Below are positions 1-8,663 of a stretch of 35,131 bases of DNA, piece by piece. Numbering within the stretch: the first letter of the stretch is position 1; every line of letters starts with the position of its first letter. The notes under the pieces were generated by a model. That model was given only the letters and a program-made list of their open reading frames with translations. It searched no databases and was not told where the DNA came from. The position numbers and the translations under genes are program-made. Source of the DNA: an uncultured Megasphaera sp. (GTDB taxonomy: Bacteria; Bacillota; Negativicutes; Veillonellales; Megasphaeraceae); assembly GCA_934202965.1 (NCBI GenBank), contig CAKPYN010000023.1, positions 1-35,131 of the forward strand. Direction: 5' to 3'.

Positions 1-179
1 ATTTTAAGAGCCAGTTTCGGAGCCTTCTTGACTTCCTGCGGTTCTGCTTTGACATTCTGTGCGGTAACAGCAGCCGGCTGCGAAGCAGCAGCTACGTCTT
101 TGGCGGAAATAACAGCTGTAAACTGTACGGCCATCAAGCCTGCCAAGACCATAGCCGTTAAGGTTTTCTTGCCTATCAT
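1..179 (-). CDS. N-terminal part of an exported protein (partial)
   Basis: The frame opens with ATG at 179 and runs off the left edge of the window, so only about 59 residues are visible. It begins MIGKKTLTAMVLAGLMAVQF, a basic start followed by a hydrophobic stretch, as in a signal peptide. An Ala/Pro/Lys-rich segment follows that looks like a linker. A GGAG ribosome site lies about 10 nt upstream and a near-perfect promoter lies at 209-238. The protein is probably exported to the periplasm or cell surface. No family can be recognised from this fragment, and nothing visible links it to the phytase operon, which lies beyond a repeat-like gap. Confidence 0.7.
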   Translation of the reverse strand, partial: MIGKKTLTAMVLAGLMAVQFTAVISAKDVAAASQPAAVTAQNVKAEPQEVKKAPKLALK

Positions 180-208
180 GGGTACATCACTCCTTTTATA
201 TACAGTAT

Positions 209-238
209 ATTATATGAACGTATCTATTACAGTGTCAA
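209..238 (-). promoter_or_regulatory. Sigma-A-type promoter of the partial exported protein
   Basis: On the minus strand TTGACA (233-238) and TATAAT (209-214) are separated by 18 nt and lie just upstream of the ATG at 179. Both hexamers match consensus exactly. The -35 box coincides with the edge of the putative IS200/IS605 remnant at 233-452. Confidence 0.75.
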
Positions 239-452
239 CTACTCACTACCTAACACCTACAGTGTTTGAGGTGGGAGCTTGCAAGTCGGAGTTACATAGG
301 TATTAGCGATATTATCTCCCTAATTCCGCCTACATCATCGGGCAGTTGACAATGCCCGTTTTGCCAAGGAGTTTACTCCGAGGCAGTTGGTATTCTTTCG
401 TATCGAGGATGGTTGTCTCCAGAAATCCACATTGTACCAAGAAGTTGAATAT
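233..452 (-). mobile_element. Possible IS200/IS605-type right-end remnant
   Basis: This gap between the exported protein and the porin operon holds no intact gene. On the minus strand a short open frame (about 452 to the stop at 330-332) ends LLGKTGIVNCPMM. It is followed by a hairpin-rich stretch with an AACAC/GTGTT stem and the flank GTAGTGAGTAGTTGAC. This arrangement, a broken frame followed by a small hairpin and a GTAGTTGAC-like edge, resembles the tnpB 3' end and right end of IS200/IS605 elements. The assignment rests on pattern memory only. Confidence 0.35.
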
Positions 453-468
453 TCATAGCTCCGATACG

Positions 469-507
469 ATGAAGCGCTGCGCGCTGTTGTCAAGCACAAC
501 GCTTCAT
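469..507 (-). terminator. Inverted repeat downstream of the porin, possible terminator
   Basis: ATGAAGC (469-475) pairs with GCTTCAT (501-507), and an inner GTTGT/ACAAC stem lies at 486-490/496-500. It sits 16 nt past the porin stop codon. There is no clear T-run on the minus strand, so intrinsic termination is uncertain. Confidence 0.3.
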
Positions 508-523
508 AGACTGTGAAAAGACC

Positions 524-1849
524 TTAGAATTTCGTAACGAATTTGAGGTAGAAGGAATTCGTCGTAGCTTTTTTAAGTGCGTCGCCATCCTTATCAACGT
601 TTCTGCCATCCGGTTTGGTAGAACCCCAATAGCGCAAGAGAGAAATCTTGGAGTTATCACTGATAGCATACTCTGTTTCCCAGCCAAAGCCTTTGAAGCC
701 CATTTCGTCAATGTAATCTTTGTAACCGCCGTACTTGTCGTTCATGAACAAGTTCTGGTCAACATTGAAGTATTTAACAGCTGTTTCCCAAGTACCTTTC
801 TTCTTGGCATGACCGTAGTGGAGACCTACCATGTAGCCGTCCGTCGAAGCATTGGCACCAGTATAGTCATATCCATAAGCAGCATTACCATCAGCATAAT
901 CTGAAGCAAGCGGCTTATGCTTATTGCTATTGTGGATATATTCACCACTGACCCAGAATTTACCAACTACAGGTGTCTTGCCATAGATACCGATGTATTC
1001 TTCCGGCTGCTGATGGGATACATACATACCGGCATAGGCATCTTTGGAGAAGTTATGGCGATAGTCGGCAAACCATAAGACACGCGCTCTATCATGGTCA
1101 GTAGTTGCTGAATATTCCCATTCCTTTGTTTTTTTATTCCATTTTTTTACTACTCTAGTTCCACCATCGCACAAATATTCTTGGGAATCACGGCCGTAGA
1201 ATACCTTGACATAGTCTTTATCGGTAAATTTATAGGATGTGCTGAAGCCTTTGATGGAGCTCTTAGACAAGTAGAGGCCTTCGCCAAGATTAACACCACC
1301 TTGAACACCTGCTTTAATCAAGCCGGCATCGTTAGCACCGAATTTTTTAGTAATTTCAGCATAGGTCAGCTGAATTTTATTTTTTTCATACGCTTCTTTA
1401 TATTTAGCAGACGTAGAGCCATATTTGGTTACATCGTTCGGTTCATAGGACGTAGCTTTGTATTTGACGCCGACTTTTACGCCAAAGCCATCTTTCAGCT
1501 GTTTGGTCGCATTAATCTTAGCTTCGCCTTTTACTTTTTCATTACCCGCGGAATCGCTCCAGTAACCGGTCTTAATAGATCCGCTCCATTTGAGCTGATT
1601 TTTTTCAGCTTTTTTAACTTTCTTAATATCTTTTGCTTGTTTGTCGCTTGTCTTCTGTAAGTAATGGAGTTCGCTTTCCATGGAGTTCAAGCGTTCTGTC
1701 AATTCAACGATTTCTGCTTCCAGTGCCTGTGTCCGTACTTCAGCAGACGTATCTGCGGCAAATGCTGTCGGTGCCATACCGGCGGTCACGCCAAATGCCA
1801 TGCCTGTTGCCAGCATGCACGTCAGCAATTTTTGTTTGCTTTGTTTCAT
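524..1849 (-). CDS. Outer-membrane porin with N-terminal coiled coil (no SLH domain)
   Basis: This is a 441-residue outer-membrane beta-barrel. Residues 1-31 form a signal peptide ending AFA. Residues about 38-85 are a heptad-rich coiled coil (LEAEIVELTERLNSMESEL). The rest alternates polar and hydrophobic residues with many Gly, Tyr and Trp, as in barrel strands, and the chain ends in Phe (FVTKF), the usual outer-membrane assembly signal. Unlike the protein at 30840-32123 it has no SLH domain, so its attachment to the envelope must differ. It is the last gene of the operon with phytase, phosphatase and antiporter, 47 nt after the phytase. I infer that it admits phytate or lower inositol phosphates. 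A GGGAGAGG ribosome site precedes the start. Confidence 0.8.
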   Translation of the reverse strand: MKQSKQKLLTCMLATGMAFGVTAGMAPTAFAADTSAEVRTQALEAEIVELTERLNSMESELHYLQKTSDKQAKDIKKVKKAEKNQLKWSGSIKTGYWSDSAGNEKVKGEAKINATKQLKDGFGVKVGVKYKATSYEPNDVTKYGSTSAKYKEAYEKNKIQLTYAEITKKFGANDAGLIKAGVQGGVNLGEGLYLSKSSIKGFSTSYKFTDKDYVKVFYGRDSQEYLCDGGTRVVKKWNKKTKEWEYSATTDHDRARVLWFADYRHNFSKDAYAGMYVSHQQPEEYIGIYGKTPVVGKFWVSGEYIHNSNKHKPLASDYADGNAAYGYDYTGANASTDGYMVGLHYGHAKKKGTWETAVKYFNVDQNLFMNDKYGGYKDYIDEMGFKGFGWETEYAISDNSKISLLRYWGSTKPDGRNVDKDGDALKKATTNSFYLKFVTKF

Positions 1850-1896
1850 AATAAAACCTCTCCCTTTTTATACTATTTATACTAAATGATTACGCC

Positions 1897-2847
1897 TTAA
1901 TCAGCATATCCTTGTTGTTCACACCACTGGCTGTATGTAATATCCAGGTTGGGGTGTGCTTTTGCATAGTCATAGAACCGTTTGGTAAATTCAGCGCGTT
2001 TCGGATAGTTTGCTTTCTTGTACGGGTCTTTAGTCGTCTGTGCCGAGAAGCGAACGTCCTGGCCGCCGAGCAATACTTCACGAGTCATGATTTCGTCATA
2101 GCTGAGTTTCGTCGCATTGTGAATCATGTCAATCATCTGCAGGGTAATCGTCGTTCTGCCTACGCCAGCTTCGCAGTGCGCATGAATCCAAGCATCTTTC
2201 GGCAGGGATTTATAGAATTTGACAAACTGGTCAATGTTGGCACGCGTCGGAGCACTGTAATCCATAATGGGGATACGATAGTATTTGACACCCATGGATT
2301 CGACAAATTCACGTTCTGTCATAACAGAATCTACTTTGACTTCTGTCAAGGAAGCGATGGATTTATTTTTGGCCTGTGTTGCGATGTTAATCGTGCCGGC
2401 TGCTTTAGCATCTTTGAGCAATGCTTTTTCGCGTTTGTTTACTTCTTTGGCATTGAGGCCTTTGTTGTATGTTTTGTAGCGGCTGTACCAGCTGACACCA
2501 TTGTCGTTGATATAGCCATGGGATTCGTTGCGAAGGTCGAGAACGATGACGCGATCTTTTGGAATCTTTTTCAGCAATTCTTTAAATTCATTTTTAGAGA
2601 AATAGCTGCTGCCGGACATCTGTAATTCGTTGAGGCCTTCGCGAGTCGGGTATACGCCCGTTTTAGACTGTTTGTACTGGCTCTGCGCCGTACGGAAATT
2701 AGCAGGCATAGTGGATACGTTGGCAGGACGGTCAAATTTGACGAACTGCACTCCTTCTGCCGGTTCTGCTGCAAATACAGCGCTGCAGCAGAGCATCAAA
2801 CCTACTACTAATGCGGATGTTTTTAATTTGTACTTCTTGTTTAACAT
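1897..2847 (-). CDS. phyA: Exported PhyA-type cysteine phytase (myo-inositol hexakisphosphate phosphohydrolase)
   Basis: The chosen ATG at 2847 follows AAGGAG by 10 nt and gives 316 residues; a longer frame upstream lacks a ribosome site. Residues 1-26 are a signal peptide (cut after VFA). The protein-tyrosine-phosphatase-type P-loop HCEAGVGRT lies at 224-232, with nucleophile Cys225 and Arg231. Asp196 in IPIMDYSAP is the likely general acid. The segment LRNESHGY (105-112) is characteristic of Selenomonas PhyA. Enzymes of this family remove phosphates stepwise from phytate and stop at the axial 2-monophosphate. It should act in the periplasm or at the surface. It lies in an operon with a porin, a phosphatase and an organophosphate antiporter, and the genome segment continues with inositol catabolism, which supports phytate as the true substrate. 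Confidence 0.93.
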   Translation of the reverse strand: MLNKKYKLKTSALVVGLMLCCSAVFAAEPAEGVQFVKFDRPANVSTMPANFRTAQSQYKQSKTGVYPTREGLNELQMSGSSYFSKNEFKELLKKIPKDRVIVLDLRNESHGYINDNGVSWYSRYKTYNKGLNAKEVNKREKALLKDAKAAGTINIATQAKNKSIASLTEVKVDSVMTEREFVESMGVKYYRIPIMDYSAPTRANIDQFVKFYKSLPKDAWIHAHCEAGVGRTTITLQMIDMIHNATKLSYDEIMTREVLLGGQDVRFSAQTTKDPYKKANYPKRAEFTKRFYDYAKAHPNLDITYSQWCEQQGYAD

Positions 2848-2881
2848 ACTTCTACATCTCCTTTTATATAAATTTTTAATA

Positions 2882-5800
2882 CTAACCATGTATTACGTCT
2901 GTGTATTCCGGATATTCCCGCAATCTGTCTACAGGAGCAAAGCCGACGGCACCCGTAAAGGTACCTTTCTCCCAATCCTTGCGAGTGGACCAGAACATTT
3001 CCGTAAAATCTGTTTCATTGCATGCTGTAATCTGATATTCCTTAAGTTCCGGAATATACGTACCTTCGGCGTTGACTTCTGCCGCAAATTCAGTCACAAT
3101 GCGGACATATTGTGCCGCAGCCAGCGGTGTCAGGTCGATATAGTTTGTCCCATCTTTCAGCACGACTTTTAGTGAATCTTTGACCGTTGCGCCATCATCG
3201 GATACTTCGACAGTCGCTTTCAAGCCTGCCTGCAGGGGCAATACGGTCTTAACTTTCATCTGTCTAAATTCCCAATATTTCTTTTCCGTCAAGAACTTCG
3301 GCGCGAAAATCGTTGGATGACGCCACTCCGTCGTATGCGTTCCTACAGTCAAAATATCGCGGAAATCATACCAAGCAGCCAACGCACTGCATTTCGGGCC
3401 TTTTTTATTGGGCTCTGCATATATCTGTGCGTTTTCTTTTTCCGTCAAGCCGGTTTTGTAAAAACGAACTTGGCTGACACTGCCGGGAAGATGCGTAAAA
3501 TATTTAGGACGATCGATTTCCGGAATGATATGTCCAATATAGGAATATCCTACAAAAATCGGTTCACTGTCCCATTGGCGGAATGTACATTCCGGCGCAA
3601 TGCCGGATACATGGGCAACATTTTTACCATCGCACCAAGAATCGCCGCCGCGATTTTTATCAAATGCCATACTGTAGTGCGTCCAGCTGCCAATATTGGC
3701 ATGGCCGCCCTGCCAGGAATATTCGGTAATATCATGACATGTCCCCCATTTGAGACCGCCGGCCCGTTCAATGACCATGCGCAAGAAATACGTTGCGCCC
3801 CAGCCTACGGATTTGCCGCGAACCATCAAGGGATTATGTCCCATTTCGTTCGGTTTTGCCAGTCTGTCCACATTAGCCCAGACCATGGAGGTAAAACCTT
3901 TATCGACGTTGAAATCCGTACTTGCCGGAATTTCAATGTAATCGCCGTAATGTTCAAAATGAACTTCAGCGCGTTCTTTATTCACAATAACTTTCGGCGT
4001 GCCTCTCAAGAGCGCATAGTGACCGTTTCCTGATTTGTCATGAATGCGGGGAACAATCCGAATGCCGCCTTCAATCTGAATTTCTTTGGGAAGCTGGTCG
4101 GCAATACTGACTTGATAGCTGCCGCCTTGCTGGAATTTATATTGAAATTCGATAGATTTCTTTTCATGTCCCCGGAAAAAGAGATTTTTCGATTCGGCAA
4201 CGCGCTGGTCAATATACAGCGGCACGGTAACAAAAATTTCTTTATCGAGGTTATTCGTAGCCACAATGCTGGCAATCAAGCTGTCGGATGCATCACCTTT
4301 CCCTGGGAATATTTTCATATGGGAAAAGGTCAGTTGTTCCGGTTCAAATACAGTAATCTTCAGCATTTCACCGTGAACCGTAATTTCATGTTCGCCTTGG
4401 GAAGATGCTTTATAAAATGCTGTAACTTTAGCTTCTTCACCGGCTTCCAGCAATACGAGATGATTGTTTTCTTCTGTTCCAAACAAGCTGATTTCATGCA
4501 TCGTCCGGTTATCTTTGAGCTGGATGACAGCCGTTGCCGGGCAGGTGCCGATATTCTTGACACAGCAGTTAATTTCGATATTGCCGTTGTTGTCCAAACG
4601 GCGAAGCAATACTTCGTCTACGCTCAGCTTCGGTTCATCATGATTCATATGAATCGTATCAATGAGCTGATCTTCGCCATCTTCACTAAACCCATAGGTT
4701 TTGTATTCCAATACATCTTTCGTAACTTCTAAGATGCTGTAATTGCTGTGCCCAATGGCTGCTACTTCCGGAAAATCACTCAGCAACCGTTTATCTTCCT
4801 GAATTTTTTCCAATGAAGCTTCCGGTTCCTGCGTACTGCCCTGGCAGACGCACATCATTTTGGCGCCTTTACGGCAATCAATGGAAGTGGCTTTGATATA
4901 GTAATGCAAGTGACCGCCAATCAACAAGTCTACACCGCAGCGTTCGGCAATCGGTACAAGGTATTTATTATTAAAGATATCAGTATACGGATGATGTACG
5001 ACGACAATACGCCACGATGCTTGTTTAGCTGCTTCACTTTGCAAATCGTTTTCTATCCATTGCAGCGTTTGTTCAATCCGCTGCTTTGTTTCTTTATCTG
5101 CAGTCAATCCTGAATTGACTGCGTTCATTTCAAATAAGCCCCATGGGTTGCTATCTGCCATGACAATATACGCCTGACCATAGGCAAATGAAAAGGCTGC
5201 ACCGTTTTCCATGCCATGAACAACCGCTGCCTGCGGCTTGGTAAAAAATGATTGGAAAAATGGGCCGTCATCATGATTGCCCGGTATATAATATACGCCG
5301 GTTTTTCTCAGCACATCAGGAATTTTCTGAAACCAGTTGGCTTCATACTGTTCACGCTGATACCCCGTTCCAAAGGAAATATCGCCGCCATGAAGAATCA
5401 ATTCCGGCTTTACTCGCTCTACCATACGAGCAAATTGCATTTCCGTGTGAAACAGATGGGAGTCAGAAATGGTAACCATTTTGACTTTTTCCGGATTGTC
5501 CGGAAGTGTTTCGAATCTGTCGGAAACCAACAGATTCGATCCTTCACAAACAGCATATTCATAAACAGTGCCTGCATCCAAGGCCGGTAGGTCTGCCGTA
5601 TACAAGCAGCAGCCGTTAGGATATTCCCGGCAAGGCAGTTCTCTCTGAAACGAGGGAACGATTTTTTCTTGTTTCGCTTGTCCCCTTCCATAAACAACTG
5701 AGAAAGAACCTTCTTCAGCTGCTTCCCAGGCAAGGGTAACATGTGAAGCTGTCAGGCCTAATAAATACGGGCCATTCAAAATTTGCTTCTTTGTGTTCAT
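2882..5800 (-). CDS. Large cytoplasmic purple-acid-type metallophosphatase with C-terminal Ig/LamG-like domains
   Basis: The start at 5800 follows GGAGG by 7 nt, giving 972 residues. Residues 1-100 resemble the fibronectin-like N-domain of purple acid phosphatases. Residues 107-310 are a calcineurin-like metallophosphoesterase with its metal motifs in order: SDSH (112-115), GGD (138-140), GNHD (174-177), VVHH (267-270) and GGHLH (295-299). Two Ig/CARDB-like segments follow (about 390-575), then a LamG/concanavalin-like region (about 580-790) and a discoidin-like tail. There is no signal peptide or membrane segment, so it should be cytoplasmic, which is odd for such accessory domains. It lies 34 nt before the phytase and 60 nt after the antiporter. 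I infer that it removes the last phosphate from imported inositol monophosphate. A role as a broad phosphodiesterase cannot be excluded. Confidence 0.8.
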   Translation of the reverse strand: MNTKKQILNGPYLLGLTASHVTLAWEAAEEGSFSVVYGRGQAKQEKIVPSFQRELPCREYPNGCCLYTADLPALDAGTVYEYAVCEGSNLLVSDRFETLPDNPEKVKMVTISDSHLFHTEMQFARMVERVKPELILHGGDISFGTGYQREQYEANWFQKIPDVLRKTGVYYIPGNHDDGPFFQSFFTKPQAAVVHGMENGAAFSFAYGQAYIVMADSNPWGLFEMNAVNSGLTADKETKQRIEQTLQWIENDLQSEAAKQASWRIVVVHHPYTDIFNNKYLVPIAERCGVDLLIGGHLHYYIKATSIDCRKGAKMMCVCQGSTQEPEASLEKIQEDKRLLSDFPEVAAIGHSNYSILEVTKDVLEYKTYGFSEDGEDQLIDTIHMNHDEPKLSVDEVLLRRLDNNGNIEINCCVKNIGTCPATAVIQLKDNRTMHEISLFGTEENNHLVLLEAGEEAKVTAFYKASSQGEHEITVHGEMLKITVFEPEQLTFSHMKIFPGKGDASDSLIASIVATNNLDKEIFVTVPLYIDQRVAESKNLFFRGHEKKSIEFQYKFQQGGSYQVSIADQLPKEIQIEGGIRIVPRIHDKSGNGHYALLRGTPKVIVNKERAEVHFEHYGDYIEIPASTDFNVDKGFTSMVWANVDRLAKPNEMGHNPLMVRGKSVGWGATYFLRMVIERAGGLKWGTCHDITEYSWQGGHANIGSWTHYSMAFDKNRGGDSWCDGKNVAHVSGIAPECTFRQWDSEPIFVGYSYIGHIIPEIDRPKYFTHLPGSVSQVRFYKTGLTEKENAQIYAEPNKKGPKCSALAAWYDFRDILTVGTHTTEWRHPTIFAPKFLTEKKYWEFRQMKVKTVLPLQAGLKATVEVSDDGATVKDSLKVVLKDGTNYIDLTPLAAAQYVRIVTEFAAEVNAEGTYIPELKEYQITACNETDFTEMFWSTRKDWEKGTFTGAVGFAPVDRLREYPEYTDVIHG

Positions 5801-5860
5801 TTGTTTTCCTCCACACGCGAAGAGATGCAGCACACTGTCCTGATTCAGGCAGCGAATGAT

Positions 5861-7213
5861 TTACGCTGCTTCTTCGTTTTCTTCTTTATGTTTCTTTGCC
5901 CACAATGTCGGAATAATCAAAGCTGTCATAATAGCAACCGAGCCAATCCAGAACATCATGATGGTTTCAAAATGATATACAGTGACACCGTTTGTTACAA
6001 CTTTTGCAGAATCCATGAGGAAACCGTTTACGATATCCTGCAGGGCTGCACCGCCGTATGCGGTAAGACCGATAACACCCATTGCTGCGCCTGTTGCTTT
6101 TCTCGGGCAGAGGTCAACAGCCAAAAGACCGCCAACGAAGCAAAGAATAACGCCAAGGCCAAAACCGAAGATAGCTACGAAAGCTGCGGCAATGGTCGGT
6201 GCGCCAGCCGGTACGAAGCAAACACCAGCAATACCGACAAGCATAACAATACCAAATACAATCGTTGTAACAGAATGATGGGATTTGAAAATTTTATCAG
6301 AAATAAAACCGGATAAGAAAGAACCTACGCCACCGAGAATCGGAGACAATGCCATAATACTACCAGCTGTTACGAGGTCAAGACCTTTCGCTTCCTGAAG
6401 GAAGATAACGCCCCAGCTGGAAATGGAGTAACGAGAAATACCTAAGCAGATAGCTGCCAAAGATAAGAGCCATACATACGGGTTTTTCAAAACGAGCATC
6501 TGTGCTTCTTTGGAAGATACTTTTTGTTCTTCTTTTTCCTGTACAGCTTCGCCTTCATATTCATTTGCAGAAGGAAGGCCGTATGTTTCAGGACGGTCAT
6601 GCATAAAACGATACATAATGAAAGCTAATACGATGCAGGCAACGCCTGGTACAAAGAATGCCGCATGCCATCCAAAGGCAACGATAATCATCGCCGTGCC
6701 TAAGTACGTAGCCCCTTCACCGACGTAATGGGCAATACTGAAGATGCCGTAGTACGTCGCAAGCTGACTCTTGGAGAACCACTGGGACAACGATACAATG
6801 CAGGGTGCAGACCCCATAGACTGGAAGCAGCCATTGACAAACCAAAGGACTAAGAATACCCAGTACTGGTCTGTAAAACCTAAAATCGTATTAACGATAG
6901 CTGCGCCCAACAATCCGAGCGGTACGATTTTTTTGATGTTACAGTAGTCGGCGATAAATCCGTTGGCACATTTGCCGACAGCAATCGCAATCAGCATGGC
7001 TGCCCCGATAGCACCCAGCTGAGTCGGTGTAAAACCAGCTTCAATCATCGGCTTTTTAGCAACACCGAGAGTCATACGCATAACATAATACATACCATAG
7101 CCTAAAATCATGGCTGTAACAGATTGTAACCGCGCATTGTGATACATCTGATGGATCTTGCTTTGATCCTGGATACGGGGTTTATCCGCACCTGTCAAAA
7201 ACCATTTCAACAT
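5861..7213 (-). CDS. MFS organophosphate:phosphate antiporter (OPA, GlpT/UhpT family)
   Basis: This 450-residue inner-membrane protein has about 12 hydrophobic segments. The start at 7213 follows AAGGAG by 9 nt; a TTG two codons upstream is less likely. The N-terminal ADKPRIQDQSKIHQMYHNAR and the GYGMYYVMRMTLGVAKKPM stretch are the OPA hallmark, with the basic residues that bind phosphate. Family members exchange cytosolic phosphate for glycerol-3-P, hexose-6-P or related esters. Here it is the first gene of the phytase operon, so the likely substrate is an inositol monophosphate left by the phytase. That specificity is inferred from context only; a sugar-phosphate substrate is the main alternative. 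Confidence 0.88.
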   Translation of the reverse strand: MLKWFLTGADKPRIQDQSKIHQMYHNARLQSVTAMILGYGMYYVMRMTLGVAKKPMIEAGFTPTQLGAIGAAMLIAIAVGKCANGFIADYCNIKKIVPLGLLGAAIVNTILGFTDQYWVFLVLWFVNGCFQSMGSAPCIVSLSQWFSKSQLATYYGIFSIAHYVGEGATYLGTAMIIVAFGWHAAFFVPGVACIVLAFIMYRFMHDRPETYGLPSANEYEGEAVQEKEEQKVSSKEAQMLVLKNPYVWLLSLAAICLGISRYSISSWGVIFLQEAKGLDLVTAGSIMALSPILGGVGSFLSGFISDKIFKSHHSVTTIVFGIVMLVGIAGVCFVPAGAPTIAAAFVAIFGFGLGVILCFVGGLLAVDLCPRKATGAAMGVIGLTAYGGAALQDIVNGFLMDSAKVVTNGVTVYHFETIMMFWIGSVAIMTALIIPTLWAKKHKEENEEAA

Positions 7214-7616
7214 AATCAATCGCTCCTTTTTGTATTGTAAGTGAATGTGGTAGATTGAAATTTATATATGATGAGGACAGTATATGTATAGCCTCACAAT
7301 ATCTTTTTGTAATATAAGATGGTTTCCCTATGCCATTTAAGCATAAATCTGGTTATGTTATGGAGTTTTAACTCTTTATTTGCTAATATAGAAATGTAAA
7401 ATTGCGTTAACAAATGGAATTTTACCCCTATATGTGTGATGTTTTACGGTGAATGTTTTAAGACTTACTCAAAACTAACTCTTGATGTACTTATTGTAGT
7501 TGTTTTCAACGCATTTTGCCTTTGAAATATTGTTATACTTCTGGGGCTTTCTCTAAAATTTTGTTTTTTCGCATTATGCTTTCTTATTTTTTACCTATTT
7601 CTGGGGGTTTTTATTC
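7214..7616. promoter_or_regulatory. Divergent control region between phytase operon and AraC gene
   Basis: These 403 nt are AT-rich and hold no gene. A TATACT -10-like hexamer (7279-7284, minus strand) lies 66 nt upstream of the antiporter start. It has no good -35 and is enclosed by a TGAGG/CCTCA inverted repeat (7272-7276 and 7292-7296). A -35-less promoter next to an AraC gene suggests activator dependence. The AraC start has only a GGGGG-type ribosome site. Confidence 0.4.
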
Positions 7617-8477
7617 ATGCCGCAATATTTATTTACTGATTCAACGTATACTATTTTTAAAGAAAATACGCTGCCCCGTCTGGCATTAGTGAATATGTTC
7701 ACAGAAAATAGTGCACCTATTTTTCGCAGTCTGCACAGCCACGAAGACTGTGCCAGCATATTATTTGTATTAGAAGGTTCTTGTATATGTACCTTAGGGC
7801 ACGAAAAATATACATTGCATGCCGGTGATATTGCCTGCATCAATGCCGGTATACTGCACGGCACGGCAACAGCACAAAAAAACCAGTCCTATAAAATCAT
7901 TGGACTGGATATCAAAAATCTTCATTTTAAAGGATTGGCTCCATACCAGCTCATCGACAATGAAGCGTATCCTATACTGCATACCAAAACATACCAATCC
8001 ATGATGACATCGTACGGTATGATTTTGCTGGAGCTGGCTCCCTTGTCAACTTCACCGCATGAAGCACAGACAGCCAATCATCTGCTATATAGTTTTTTAT
8101 TTATGCTGCACAAACTCATTCATGAATCCAAGGATTACGCCAAAGCAAAATCCTATAATTTGGGACTGCAAATAAAGGAATATATAGATGAGCATTATCT
8201 GGAAAATTTAAAACTGCCGCAAATTGCCGAAGCGCTGCACATGAATACGTATTATTTATCACATACTTTTAAAAAGACCATCGGCTACTCACCCATGCAA
8301 TATGTTACACATCGTCGTATCGGCGAAGCGCAAAATATGCTGCTGTCTACCGACCTGACTGTAACAGAAATTGCCATGCGCTGCGGCTGGAACAATTCCA
8401 ACTATTTTCAAAGCGTATTTAATAATATCGTCGGCATGCCGCCAGGAAAATACCGCAAGGCATGGAAAAGCAAATAA
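7617..8477 (+). CDS. AraC-family regulator, likely activator of the phytase operon
   Basis: This 286-residue regulator has a cupin-like ligand-binding N-domain (about 20-110; LHSHEDCASILFVLEGSC). Its C-terminal AraC DNA-binding domain (about 180-284) carries two helix-turn-helix units, one in LPQIAEALHMNTYYLSHTFK and one in VTEIAMRCGWNNSNYFQSVF. It is transcribed away from the antiporter-phosphatase-phytase-porin operon across a 403-nt shared control region and points toward an inositol dehydrogenase gene. The effector is probably an inositol or inositol phosphate, by context only. It is clearly paralogous to the AraC proteins at 9880 and 19078, sharing NTYYLSH, SPMQYV and RRIGEAQN with the former. 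Confidence 0.88.
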   Translation: MPQYLFTDSTYTIFKENTLPRLALVNMFTENSAPIFRSLHSHEDCASILFVLEGSCICTLGHEKYTLHAGDIACINAGILHGTATAQKNQSYKIIGLDIKNLHFKGLAPYQLIDNEAYPILHTKTYQSMMTSYGMILLELAPLSTSPHEAQTANHLLYSFLFMLHKLIHESKDYAKAKSYNLGLQIKEYIDEHYLENLKLPQIAEALHMNTYYLSHTFKKTIGYSPMQYVTHRRIGEAQNMLLSTDLTVTEIAMRCGWNNSNYFQSVFNNIVGMPPGKYRKAWKSK

Positions 8478-8564
8478 TTATATATACTGCTGAAAATCGC
8501 CGTAAATACCCCTGTTTTTTTCAAAAAAAATAGCAATATTTTTGATGTTACTTTAGTCTTGTTG

Positions 8565-8573
8565 TGTTATAAT
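8565..8573 (+). promoter_or_regulatory. Extended -10 promoter of the inositol dehydrogenase gene
   Basis: TGTTATAAT is a consensus TGnTATAAT extended -10 with no good -35 at 17 nt. It would give a leader of about 85 nt before the ATG at 8664. AT-tracts just upstream (8521-8545) could serve as an activator site for either neighbouring AraC protein. Confidence 0.6.
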
Positions 8574-8663
8574 ATGTACAAAGATAACCAAGACATATTC
8601 AACTTATTATCTTAATTTTTACAAAAGTAACTAGTAGTAAGGCAGAAAGGTGGATATTACACA

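Noticed and set aside
1912..2625. A 237-codon plus-strand frame within the phytase region
   Set aside because: It is antisense to the phytase with its clear catalytic loop; the Phe/Val-rich content is typical of an antisense shadow.
2848..2889. Upstream start for the phytase adding 14 residues
   Set aside because: It lacks a ribosome site and would put a basic stretch before the signal peptide; AAGGAG precedes the ATG at 2847.
3317..4732. Long open frames on the plus strand across the phosphatase gene
   Set aside because: They lie antisense to the metallophosphatase, whose motifs are in order, and show no family motif or ribosome site.
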